A DNA stretch of 64,000 nt from Hemerocallis citrina. Its lineage: Eukaryota; Streptophyta; Magnoliopsida; Asparagales; Asphodelaceae. A program made the position numbers and the translations under genes. The first letter of the stretch is position 1; every line of letters begins with the position of its first letter. The stretch spans positions 113,807,720 through 113,871,719 of the forward strand of contig CM030368.1 of NCBI GenBank assembly GCA_017893485.1, given 5' to 3'. Shown here piece by piece: positions 34,497 through 46,980 of this stretch. The notes below the pieces were generated by a model. The model was not told the DNA's origin. It saw only the letters and a list, made by a program, of their open reading frames with translations, and made no database searches.

Positions 34497-36517
34497 TAAT
34501 TTTTATGAAAAAGTGATTTTTTTGGGTTTCTTGATATGTAAAAATTCCAAAAAAAAATACTATTATTATTTTAAAATCATGTGTGACTTATGAAAAATTA
34601 TTGGGAATTGTTAGAATGAAAGAAAGTGTATTTCTGAAAATAAAAGTGTAGTTGGGACTATAGTTTTGCACTCGTATATTTTCGTAAAAATGCGTTTTGC
34701 GAAGAAAGTGAGATAAGTATTAGAAAAGGAAAAATTGGAAGAAAGAAAGTATATGTTGTGAAGTTTTGTATGAATTATTATTGATAAAGAATAGTGTGAC
34801 AATAACGAGTTTGTGAATATTCACTTTAACTAGATATTTTGTGATACGATTTTAATGTGAAAATAAATGTTGGTTATGAAATACATGATGTATAATTGAA
34901 CTCCATGTATGGTTATTGACTCATGAAAAATTTAGAAATTATGTGATTGGAAAAAAGAAATGTTATTGAGTATGACAATTCAAATATGTGAATTTGTGAA
35001 TTGAAATTGAAAATTAGGGTGTAGCCAAAACTCACACCGGCAAGTGAAAAGTGATGAGATATGATTATTGAAATTGAAAAGACCAAGTTTGGGTCATTGT
35101 AAAATGAAAGAAATAAGACCGGTAGTAGTGAGAGGGCTAACTCTAAGAGATTTATTTTGTTCATGATTTCATTAAGAATTAGTACATAGTGAAAAGGTGA
35201 TGAAAGTGAGAGAAAAACACAAGTATGGGGGCCTCGAGTCTACGATGTGGGTGTGATTCACAGTTTATCTTCACGATGCGTCGTGACATGACGTGGGCAC
35301 TACTCTGGAATTATCGGGATCTTGGCGACGCTTGTGGGGTGTTTGGTGACTGCGAGAGGATCGTGTGCCATGAAGGAGGCTGAATTGTCCATAGATAGTC
35401 TTCACGATGCGTCGTGACATGACGTGGGATTCCCCTCCAGTTTTTCTGTACATGAGCTCGTACTCATAGGACATCTAGGATACTTACCGTAGTTACAATA
35501 GTAGATTAAGTCATGACGAGGGATTGAACCCTACAAGATGAAGTACGATTAAGAGGCTTGCCCTCGGACCTATGTAGCATGGGATGCATAGTATCCGAAC
35601 AAGTGCGCATTAGTGTCATGTAATATAAATAACTGCATTACGGACTAAATGCACAATCACAACACGACATCAATAGGGTACTCCCTTTAGTTTGATATGT
35701 GACAAGTTTGTGTTTGTTAAATATGAAAATCAGTTATACTGTTTCCGGCATAGAGAGGATGGCCGTGTATAATGTTCGTCGGTTGAATAAACTGACGTTA
35801 CCCACAGTTTTGTATTCAGGGTAAATGACATGATAAAGATTAAAGGAGAAATGATGCTTAGCGATTATTCAAATGTGGATGTACCTTTATATAAATGTTG
35901 TAAATTTGCTTTCGCTGTAAAATGTAAAGTATAAAGATTTCTTGTAACTCTGATGTAAAGTGAAAAGTTTTAAATTCCTTGTAAAATTGTACGAAAGAAG
36001 TGTAAAGATCCTGTGGAATCTCGAATTCAGTGTATTTTGGAATTCGGGGCGTTACAGCGATTCCCAACATTCTTTGATTAATAAAAACCTACTCATTTTA
36101 TCCAAATATAATTCGAATACAATTTTCTAACACCAAGTTCTATAAACCACTTAATAAAAATAATTCACTCGAACCTCGATTGAAATCTAACATTCGTATT
36201 CTTAATTCAATCATCAATCACTTCAACTATATTTTTCTAAGTCACAAAAAGTCGTATTCAAGATTTTTCATAAAAGTGTTCAAATTCTACAATCAATTTA
36301 CTTAACCCATTTATATTTCTCATTTTAGGATTATTCCATAACTCCTTAGCATGAGTGTAATTTTTAAACTCCCAACATATACCCAAAAATAGCGAGAAAA
36401 TATTTTTAATTGTTTAAATAATATTTAGAAACATTTCTGTAATTTTCCCCAAAATTTTAAAAGTCAAGAACACTAAAAAACCTAAAAAAAAATCAAAAAA
36501 ATGCACATTGTGCATAT

Positions 36518-36600
36518 GCAGATTCGAACCCGAGACCCCAAAGGCCCACCGAGCACCACGTGGTGACCCCAGGCGCATCCATGCCCCCACTAGCCATTCA
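36518..36600 (-). repeat. tRNA-like segment in the left LTR of element 2
   Basis: On the minus strand TGGCTAGTGGGGGCATGG (A box) and GGTTCGAATCT (B box, one mismatch). The right LTR has a decayed counterpart at 42300-42390 with GGTTCAAATCT. Confidence 0.45.
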
Positions 36601-38277
36601 AGCCAAGCACCCTAACTGATTACTAATGGGTTTTATTATTTATAGCCCCAGTCTCAGTTTCTTCTTCTATTTTTAATTTCTCATATATTTTATGATTTTA
36701 TTCGTTTTCCCAATTTAATAGTTTACAAATTGTATCTACAATCTCCAGAAATATTTATCTACTAATTTTAACCACAATAAAAATTATTTTATACATACAA
36801 ATTGTAAATGGTGATTTTTAGAAACAATATAAACTCATACTTTTCATTTATTAATCAAACTACATCTTTTAACTACAACTCAATATTTCATATTTTTATT
36901 TCCTATTTTTATCACTTTCATGAGAGAATCTCATCCCCCATCAAATTATAATTCTCCTCATTGTTTGACCAACTTATTTGTATAATTTTACAACTTGTGC
37001 GTAAAAAATTATTTTCAATTCATTCATCCTAATCAAGGCACACTACTATGTACCCACAATACCCCAACAACTCTATATGAATTTTCAAGTTACTAACATG
37101 ACAAATTATAAAGAATCTTTCCATCTAGTATGCCATTGCTACTAAAAGATCAATACCACATGCAAAATAACCACACTAGATATAAAAGAATTCATGTCAC
37201 ATATTCATCACAACTAATTAAACATACAAACTACAATTTATCTAGAAAGTAAGGAAATTACCCACTTATTAGAAGAATACTATTTGCAATCCCCTTCAAA
37301 ACACCCCAAAATCCACACAAAAATTGGCAAAATTCCCACCAAAATTTCTCAATAGAGCACACCCGCAAGCTTCAGCCCATTCACTTTTTATTTTTAAGTT
37401 GGTTTTTGCTGTGTAAAGGTGCAGAGTTGGGTTTATAAAGGTTTATTTAATTAATTAACTATAGTTTAATTTTAATTAACCCACTAACTCAACAACCACC
37501 GACTAAAACTACTCACTTACTCATCTAAGTGCAGCCGGCCAATATCCAAGGTGCACAAGCACGTGCAAGGCACACCGCATGTGCACACCATTTTTAATAT
37601 TTTTATTTAATTTAAAACATAGGTTTTAATATATAGTAAGTATTTAAATAAAATTAGTTTAGTTTAATTAAAATTAGGGTTTTCATGCATGAATAAAAAT
37701 GGGCACACACATACTTCATGAATTTTATTTTGAACGAGAATGCAACTAACAAGTGCAATGCAAACACGTGCGCACGCGTAAAATATTAAAATATGAAATA
37801 GATTTTATCGATGGAAAACTATTTATAAATAATCGAAATACAACATATGAAAATATAATTTGTTATACATATACTATAATGTAATCAACACGTACATAGA
37901 AAATACGTGCACTACACGTATAAAATATTTTAATCAAAATAGGAGAAAATAAATTTCCGTTTATAAATTAAATTCAAGCAAGTCATAAAATAAATAATTG
38001 TAACACATAAAAAATATTATTCGTAATTGATACGTGCATCGATTACCCGTGCAATGCACGTAAAAACACAAAAATTGAAAATTTACTATTTGAGTTGGCT
38101 CAAATAGGATAAGAATGAATTTTGAGAAGACAGAAAAATAGATAAATATTCGAAATATAAAATACATATGATTTTATATTAAAATATGTTACGGATATTA
38201 CCCGTATGCGTACAAGATACATGCGCGTAACACACGATGGGCAAAATTATCATAACTCAATTTTACAGGGTGTTACA

Positions 38278-40558
38278 CTCTCTCCCTTAGACAGTTCTGT
38301 CCTTAGAACTTATTAGGGTAAAAGTTGTATTTCATACACACCAAGGAAAATATCATTATTGTACATAGAAAAATTGCAAACATTAAGAAAATAGATGTGG
38401 TATAAAAATATGCAATGTGGAAAATAAGGCAAACTTATATGAGAAAACTATGAGTATCAAAATTCATAAAAACGGAACAAGAAAAATCAGAAAAATAGCA
38501 TAAGAAAAGAAATGTTACCATAAATGATAGGTTAGATTGAAAGGAATTTTTGTACAACAATAATATTAGGTAAAGCATTAGATAGAAGGAAGGTACAAAT
38601 TTAGTTGTTAATTGTGAAAGAGTTTGGAAAACAAAGCAATTAGAAAGAATAAAGAGAAACATAGTCAATAAATTATTAGTGGGCTTAGTAATAAAAAATT
38701 TAGAAAATTATTAAGTGGTAGAATAATTAAAAATCACAACATGAACTAGTATTATATGATAAAAATTGAATTAGTAATTTTAAGAGAAAACTATTGGATA
38801 AGAGTTCGAAAAATATACGAGCTTGAAGTTTAGTTAAAAGTATAGACAATATAAGATAAAAAAATTATGTATAACAAGTTAATATCATAAAATATTTTGT
38901 AAAGTAAATACAATAATTATATATATAAGATTTAAAAATTAAAAGATATAGAATATTGGTTGGTATAAATCCAAATAATTTTGAATTGTCAAGTAGAGCA
39001 AGAAAATCAACATACAAAATTATATACGTACATAGGCGTAAACATTATTGGGTGAAACAAACAATATTATGAAATGAAAAATATAAATAGTTTGTAGGAG
39101 TAAAATAAGACATCATAGTAGAAAAAGTAATAACATATTATTGAATCAATACAAAAACTAATCACATAGAAATAAATTATGAATCGTAAACAAAAGTATA
39201 AATAGTAAGAATATTTTTTCTTGTTTTTGTTTTTTTGTTTCTTTTTGTTAGGTGAGTAGCCACCAAATCTAAGATAAGTTAGCAGTAATCTTCCATATGT
39301 ACTTGGATATTGGATGTTTTAATAAAGTATAGTGTTACGTTTTTGAAATTTGGGATATGAAATAGATATAAAAGTTGTGAATGAAATTACAACGTCAAAA
39401 TTTTAAAATAAATGTATAGATTTTAAATATTGAATATATAAAATTAGCAGTAATGAAAAGGATTTACAACATTAAGATGAAATAGTATAAGATATATGCA
39501 TGAGCTGAAAATACAAATGAGAACAATAATTAAGTAGTTTAGTGAATTAGGATAATGAACATAAATAGTTATAAAAATGATATGTCTAGTAAGTATGTTG
39601 AAATACATGATATATGTAGTAACCAAGGATGTAAAAAAAAATAAAAATAAAATATAAATATAAAATGGTGAGTATATGTGTCATATTAGAGAAGTGTGCA
39701 GCTATAAATTTAATAAGTAGTAATAAATAGTGAAAGTGAATATAACAAAACAAATTAGCAAATAATATGTAATAATAATAGTATCGAATATAGGCTATAA
39801 AACAAAATGGTTTGTCATATTTATGAGTAGAATATTTCAATCTTGGAAAATTATAGCATCGTAAAGATCAAGTATTTGTAAAGTGAATGTAAACATACGA
39901 AAATCAAAATTCAAAATCTGATAGAAATAAAATGAAGGAAAATGATAGTCTCAATAATAATTTAACAAGTAGTAGTTCAAAACTTACTAGAATACGTAAG
40001 AGTAATAGCGAAAGTAAATAGGTAACGTAAAAGCGCATAAAAGAAACATCAAGAAAAAAAATGAGTAAATCAAACTTAACAAATTTAGAATAAGGGTCGT
40101 AAATAAAATAATAAATATCAAAGTAAATCAGTAGTGTAAGAAAGTGTTTATTTGAAAAATATTAATTGTTAAGGATGAACAGTTCTTATAAGGAAAAATT
40201 CACGAAGAAAAATTTAAGTGAAAAAGCTTAGTCTATATATAAGGTATGATGGATGTAGGTTCAAACCCACCACGCTTCCGTGTGCCACTCTAATACCAAG
40301 GGAAAACATGCTCGCATACAATCTCATATCAATGTATACGAGGAGAGTATCATGAATGCGAGTTCCACAACTTCAACATTCATGACTCCAGCCATCCAAT
40401 AAGGAAAGGGAGGAGAAGACATCAGTGTATAGAGCAACACAAATGTAAATCACTTACATTTAAATTTCTATAAACTGAACTCACACTTCTAATGTCCACC
40501 CTAATGTGTTGTCCTTGTAAATTTGTACTACTTATTGAAGTCGGCTATGATCCCACTT
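38278..40558 (-). other. Internal region of element 2, without genes
   Basis: A polypurine tract on the minus strand (complement of CTCTCTCCCTTAG, 38278-38290) borders the left LTR. From there to about 40250 the sequence is very AT-rich and A-biased on the plus strand, with no frame resembling gag or pol. At 40283-40298 the minus strand reads TGGTATTAGAGTGGC, a second primer-site-like word. From about 40395 to 40558 it matches the leader of element 1, including the ATGGCTG start of the extra ORF. Confidence 0.75.
40541..40555 (-). promoter_or_regulatory. Primer binding site of element 2 (initiator Met tRNA, diverged)
   Basis: The minus strand reads TGGGATCATAGCC, against TGGTATCAGAGCC in element 1: two changes, same three-base gap to the LTR. 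Confidence 0.75.
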
Positions 40559-43500
40559 TGTAATGCCTCGAATTTCAAATACGATAATTCGTAGCACAAT
40601 AGAATCTTTACTTCATTTCGTACAATTTTACAAGGAATTTAAAACTTTTATTCATACAACATGTTCTTTTTACATCAATGCAGCAGAATAAAAAAGATTA
40701 CAATATAACACATGTACAATTCAAACATCAACATTTAAAACAGTCTTTAGCTTCAATTTCATCTTTAAGTCTCTGCCAAATCCAAACCCTGCATTGAACA
40801 CTATGGACGCGTTAGTTAAATATAACTGACGCAATACTATACATGGCGATCCTCGCTATGCCATAATATAGCGACTTTCTTACTTTAGCAACCACAAACT
40901 TGAATGTAAAAACAAAGTGTGAAAAGTGACTATCCTAAACATGTCAATGTATGCAATGCCTTAATGCCTAATATAGATGTTTACGCTATGATGACATAAA
41001 TGCATACTTGTTTGAACTCTATGCATTCCATACTACATAGGTCTGAGGGCAAGCACCTACGTATTCCACATTAAAGGGTTTAATCCCTCGCCATGAAAAT
41101 TACTCGTAAATAAATCAAGTTTTAGACATTCCATGAGTATAGATTCCAGCTCCGGAGTCCATCGTCAAGCTTATACGGAAATCCTCGTCGTGCGAACATC
41201 CCGCAACTACTCCTCTAGCACCGGTATATGCATATACACTGGAGAACGACCTTCCATCCCCCCGACTATTCATGATCCTGGAGTCCACCGTCAAACTAAT
41301 CATAGTCCCTGAATTTAATTAAGGCTCGCCTCCATCGCAAGAAACCACAGTTCCGGAGTCCACCGTCAAACTGGGTCTATAGTCCCGGAGTCCACCGTCA
41401 GACTATATAGAGGTAGCTCACTTACGTTTGCCCGTTTTATTACATCTCCACTTAGTGCCTAATACTCAAGTTTAAACATGAATAAGTCATACCACTTAGA
41501 GTTAGCTTACCCTCCTACTGCTCTTACACAAACATACCGAGAACAATAGCCCATACCAGCCCTTTCTAAAAGACAATAATCATTTTCATCACTTTGCCGG
41601 TACTTGAGTCTCACTAAGCCTCTAGAATCAACAATCATCTCATTCTAGAAGAGATCCATTAGGTCATGACTGACCTCAACATAAACCTCTTACTCTTTAT
41701 TCATCATTCATTCACTTTATTTACTTTCTTCATATTTATAGATCATGCAACAATTAACTTCTTTCAATAGAATTAGATAACAATGTCTCAATCAGCTTCT
41801 TGAAGAAAAAAATATTTAATTTAATTCATCAAGTAATTCACTTTAACAATTCCCAACATTCTATGATTAATAAAAACCTTCTCATTTTATCCAAATATAA
41901 TTTGAATACAATTTTCTAATACCAAGTTCTATAAACCACTTAATAAAAATAATTCACTCGAACCTCGATTCAAATCTCATATTCGTATTTTTAATTCAAT
42001 CATCAATCACTTCAAATATGTTTTCTTAGTCACAAAAAGTCGTATTCGAGATTTTTCATAAAAGTATTCAAATTCTAAAATCAATTTACTTAACCCATTT
42101 AAATTTCTTATTTTAGGATTATTCAATAACTCGTTTGCATGAATGTAATTATTAAACTCCCAACTTATACCCCAAAATAGTGAGAATTATTTTTAATCTT
42201 TTAAATAATATTTAGAAACAATTCTGTATTTTTCCTAAAATTTTAAAAGTCAAGAACACTCAAAAACCCAAAAAAACATCAAAAAATGCACATTGTGCAT
42301 ATGTAGATTTGAACCCAAGACCCTAAAGGCCCATCGAGCGCCACGTGGCGACCCCAGGCGCATCCACGCCCCCACTAGTCATTCAAGCTAAACACCCTAA
42401 CTGATTACTAATGGGTTTTATTATTTATAACCCCAGTCTCAGTTTCTTCTATTTTTAATTTCTCATATATTTTATGATTTTATTTGTTTTCCCAATTTAA
42501 TAGTTTACAAATTGTATCTACAATCTCCAAAAATATTTATCTACTAATTTTAACCACAATAAAAATTATTTTGTACATACAAATTGTAATGGTGATTTTT
42601 AGAAACAATATAAACTCATACTTTTCATTTATTAATAAAACTACATCTTTTAACTACAATTCAAGATTTCATATTTTTATTTCCTCTTTTTTATCACTTT
42701 CATTAGAGAATCTCACCCCCCATCAAATTATAATTCTCCGCATTGTTTACCTAACTTATTTGTATAATTTAACAATTTGTGCATAAAAAATCATTTTCAA
42801 TTCATTCATCCTAATCAAGGCACACTACTATGTACCCACAACACCCCAACAACTTTACATGAATTTTCAAGTTACTAACATGACATATTATGAAGAATCT
42901 TTCTATCTAGTGTCACGTCCCGCTTCCCAAAAAAAGAATACGGAATACGATACGTAACTAAGCCCAGCGAATAATTTCCATCATCCATAAGCTGTCAGGA
43001 TCTTTACAATATTTCACAAGAATAATTAGAGTCGGAAGCAAGAAAAGTCAACCAAGCCTGCAGATACGAATCAAAATACCAACAAGAATACTTGAAACAA
43101 AATATATTAATCTCAAATAAACCAGATCTGAACAAGTCAATATCTTGGGTCATATTGCCCAAACACAAAATAAATCCAAGTAACAGATACAATTGTTCAA
43201 ATAGCAACAGGAAATAATAATAATAGCAGGAAAATCATGATAGCAAAATTCCAGCATCTAGTATCTCATCTCGCCTATTCCATCTGGCAGTTGATCTCCA
43301 AAATCTGCAATTTAATAAATTGCAAGAAGAGAAAAAAGAAAACAAACTCCCGTCAATGTAAGTTACGGGCCACTTGTAGTATAGGATACAAGTACATGGA
43401 AAAAGATAACTAATAATATGGAATAGGCATGATAACAAAATATAACAACTAGCATGACAAGATGAACAAGTGTAAGTGGCATGTATCAAGTGTCAAGTAA

Positions 43501-45589
43501 ATAAGTATCATGTAAACGAGTAACAAGCATCAAGTGTCAAGTGAACAAGTATCAAGTACAGGTAATAAGTGTCAAGGATCAAGTATCATGTAGCAAGTAT
43601 CAAGTAAACAAGTGTCAAGTAGTCAACTACAAGTAGCAAGTAACAAGTGTTAAGTGATCAAGTTTCATGTTCAAGTCAAGTATTATTACTATCTAGGTAC
43701 CACTTCATGAATCCATACTTTTACTACATGGTTGCTACAGTCAACGCAATTTCGTTTTAGATTTCATAGTGGATTATAGAGGGCAGTGTACTCAGGGACA
43801 ACCTCTCAAGTATCAAGTATCAAGCTCCAAGTAACCAAATAACAAGCTCCAAATAATCAAATATCAAGCTCCAAATACCCAAAATATCAAGCTCTGTGTC
43901 AAGTAATCACGTGTCAAGCTCCAAATAACCAGATATCAAGATCCAAATATCTAAGTAGGATCTATGAATCCTCTTCCGAGTACACGTTTCTGTATTTTCC
44001 ACTATTAGATCTTTCCCTTTAAACCCCAGCTTGGTTATTTATTATTATTATCAAACAAGCATGTATGTGTCACAAACAAGCCAAGTATAACATAGTATAA
44101 ACAAGTAACAAGTTCAGGTTGAAAGATAAACATGTACAGGTAAAAGGTAACACATAAAAGAGTAGAACAACGAGAATTCTAGTGCAGGACAACAAGACAG
44201 TACTGCACTAAATCTGGAATTCCCGTTGTCACAAACATGCAAATCTGGATCCGTCAAAGAATCTGAAAAATAGACTCCCAACCGAATCCAGCAAACATAT
44301 ATAAGTCATATAATATTTCACAAAAAAATGAGTCAAAACTGAATTGAAACCAGAAAACTTGTTCAGCTAGAAATCAGAAAATGGTATTCAAAGTTAGGAA
44401 AACAGCATGAAAACTCACAAGTTAAATCCACGAAAAATCTGGGGTACTCCCCTATATGTATAGCAACAAAAAATCAAGTTTCATAATTTTCCAATATAAA
44501 TAGTTTAGTTAACAAAAATCAGAAAACATCAAGATGCAGTAGTTTTGTAAATCTGAAATCACAAATACCGCGGTACAAAAACAGCAATATCTCACAAACC
44601 ATAAATCGAAATCCAAATCCGCCAAAAGGGTAATAAAATAGATACAGTAAGCTAACTTTCATGTTCAGAAATATTTTAGAAACAACAAGTAGAAATAGGT
44701 CGAAAATTAGGTTCTTTTTTGAACAGTAGTAACATTCTGCATGTAAAATATTTATTTGCAAGCATGAAAATATTTGTAAAACTAATTAAATAAATCCATC
44801 AAAATTCTGGGTATATCCCAAGCAAGTCTAGAAGTACTGAGCAAAATTTCAGATCAAAATAATGATTTTAACACCAAAATAAAAATAGATTACTCTTCAG
44901 AATTCATAGAAAACAAAATCTGAAAATCTTTCGACACCACTGTAGTAAAATCGACATAGCTCACAAACCAAAAATCAAAACTGAGATCCGTCAAAAGGGT
45001 TAGAAAATAGACATAACTCTCTACAAATCATGTTCACAAAATATTTTCAAATACTGACCTTAATAAGGTCTAAAATACTGATCAAAACAAAAAAGCCAGC
45101 AAAACTGAAAATATCGCATATGCACAAATTCCACTAGTTCATATAAAATTCATCCAAACACAACCAAACATGATATAGAGTATACTAGATATCCAAGCAA
45201 CATGTTATAGGGTATTTCACAAGTCCACAATAAGTCTACCACGAATAACACGAACGAGCACAAGATAACATATGAATAACACGCATATATGCACAAGATG
45301 TGGTCAATCCTAGGTTATTCATGTTATGTATGTCGTGAGACAACTATGGTCAAATTATTACTATAGAGACAATATCAACAAGAGGTTTCACACACAAATT
45401 GTCTCTAGAACATAACTACACTACATGTGGTATTTAGTACTCGTATTACACAAAGAAAAGAATACAAGTTACTTGCCTTAACCGATGACGAAAACAAAGT
45501 AAGAACAAGAATAACGAGAACGGATCCCGAGCACGAACTCAATACGAACGAACAAACGAACATGAACAAGATGCACAAGACGATCACGA

Positions 45590-45990
45590 ACAAGATGAAG
45601 ACGATCGAGATCACGAACACAATCGGATGACTGAGATCGAAGAGATCAAGATCAAGATGATCCGATAAGATCGGGTGGCCAGATCTCCCTGATGATGAAG
45701 ATAATGATGATCAAACAAATCCGATGGCTAGATCCAAGAGATCAAGAGGTGATGATCAAGATCCACAAGATCGAACGATCCAGATCAAGGTGATGATGAG
45801 GTTGATGATGATCTCGATCGAATGACCTAGATCACCCCAATGGTGACGATTAAGATGATGATGATCAAAGTAGATCCGACGGTCGAGATCTAGGGATCAA
45901 GATCATGGGTGATTGACGGCCAGGAATCAATCAATCAAGATCAAGATCAAGAGATTATAATCACAATCAAATAGATGGCCACATCCAACA
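45590..45990 (-). repeat. GATC-rich imperfect repeats in the first leader segment of LTR B
   Basis: Some 35 GATC words in 400 bp, in units such as AGATCAAGATGATCCGAT. They lie between the TATA box and the GC donor on the minus strand. The plus copy at 16953 has nothing of this kind at the matching place (17620-18060). Confidence 0.75.
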
Positions 45991-46789
45991 AGATCAAAAC
46001 CTAGAAAAATAGCAAAAGGCAATGGGTTCGGCTCGGCTGCGACGGACGGGAGCGGCTAGCGGCTGTAGGCGGAAGACGGCGGACAGAGCGACGACGCACA
46101 GGGGCACCAAGGGGCTGCCGACTGTCATCAACGCAGTGCAAGGGGAGAGAGGATGCGGTGCTGCAGAGAGGAGTCGGGGGGGGTTGCTACTGTAGTCAGC
46201 GACGCGACTGGCTTCGCTGTGGGGCTATCGCCGGCTGACTGCTGTTGCTGTGGTTTGTGGTGCGTCGCCATGAGGAGGGGAGCGGCACTGAGGGTCGCGC
46301 CAGGAAGGAGGAGGCAGGGCAGAGCTGTGTTGCTCTGCAGTCGCGACTGAAGGCGGGAGTGTAGAGCTGCTACACTGCGCCACAAGAGGAAGGGAGGAGA
46401 GGGAGATGAGAGGGCGACAGAGGGCGATGAGCAGAAGATGAAGAGGTAAGGGATGAAGGAGAAGCACATGAGAGGGGAAAGGCAGCGGCTGGTGAAGATG
46501 AACAGGCATGCATGGGTTTATAATATATAGGTAATGAAGTAGGGTTAGGTGATAGGGAAAACGGCTGAAGGGTTTCGGGTTTGGGTAGTAAGGGGGTATT
46601 GGGTTTAGGTGAAATACTAATGGGTATGGGTTTTAATTAAATGGACTTATAGGGTAGTTGGGTAAACGGGTGTTAATGGGTTTTAAAACCAATAAAGTAA
46701 TGGGTTTAAAGCTAAAGATCCAATAAGAATAGAAATTGGGTTTTTGGGAAAATAAAATAACCAATAAAATATACAATTAGGTTTTATAG

Positions 46790-46980
46790 AAATATTAATA
46801 ATAAGAATAAAAACAAAAACAAAAACAGTAATAATAATAATAGTAAAAAAAAATATCAGTAATAATAATAATACTGAGAACGATAACAATAATAAGAAAA
46901 ATGATAAAAATAATAATAGTACTAATAATAACAGTAGTAGTAATAATAAAAGTAATAATAACAATAATAAGAATTGTCTT
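46790..46980. repeat. (AAT)n-rich microsatellite in LTR B
   Basis: Long run of AATAATAAT-type repeats with interruptions. A (TTA)n run at the same LTR place is found at 55860-56000, so it belongs to the family. Confidence 0.85.

Larger units (their letters stand above)
33612..35819 (+). other. Predicted leader intron in the solo LTR
   Basis: AAG|GTGGGT donor and TTTTGTATTCAG|G acceptor, 2208 bases apart, at places equivalent to those in element 1. Most sequence between them has diverged from element 1, while the two sites have not. Confidence 0.5.
32707..36056 (+). mobile_element. Solo LTR, family A-like (3.35 kb)
   Basis: TGTAATACCCCGA ... CGGGGCGTTACA inserted in the left LTR of element 2; the right LTR shows the empty site near 41850. 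Duplication ACAAT (32702-32706) against GCGAT (36057-36061), two transitions. Holds a TA run, TATAAATA at 33314, donor AAG|GTGGGT at 33609-33617, two tRNA-like segments, TCCGGAATTATC-type motifs and acceptor TATTCAG|G at 35819. No PBS or genes. Confidence 0.85.
31420..38277 (-). repeat. 3' LTR of element 2 (left copy), with a nested solo LTR
   Basis: Reads TGCAACACCCCGAATTCC at the left and GGGTGTTACA at the right. On the minus strand: TATA-like TTTATAAACC near 37430, donor-like AA|GTGGGT near 37262 (one G lost), tRNA-like segment 36518-36600, repeated TGGAGTCCACCGTCA motifs (31999-32260, complement of TGACGGTGGACTCC), and acceptor CAATGCAG|G near 31655. Confidence 0.8.

Noticed and set aside
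43480..43970. Short regularly recurring CAAGTATCAAGTG repeats, CRISPR-like at first sight
   Set aside because: Units vary in length and sequence, there are no unique spacers of fixed size, and it is plant LTR sequence; an expanded microsatellite-like field.
46128..46509. Frames of 65-113 codons on both strands
   Set aside because: GC-rich leader segment of the minus-strand LTR B; low-complexity leucine/proline/serine translation.
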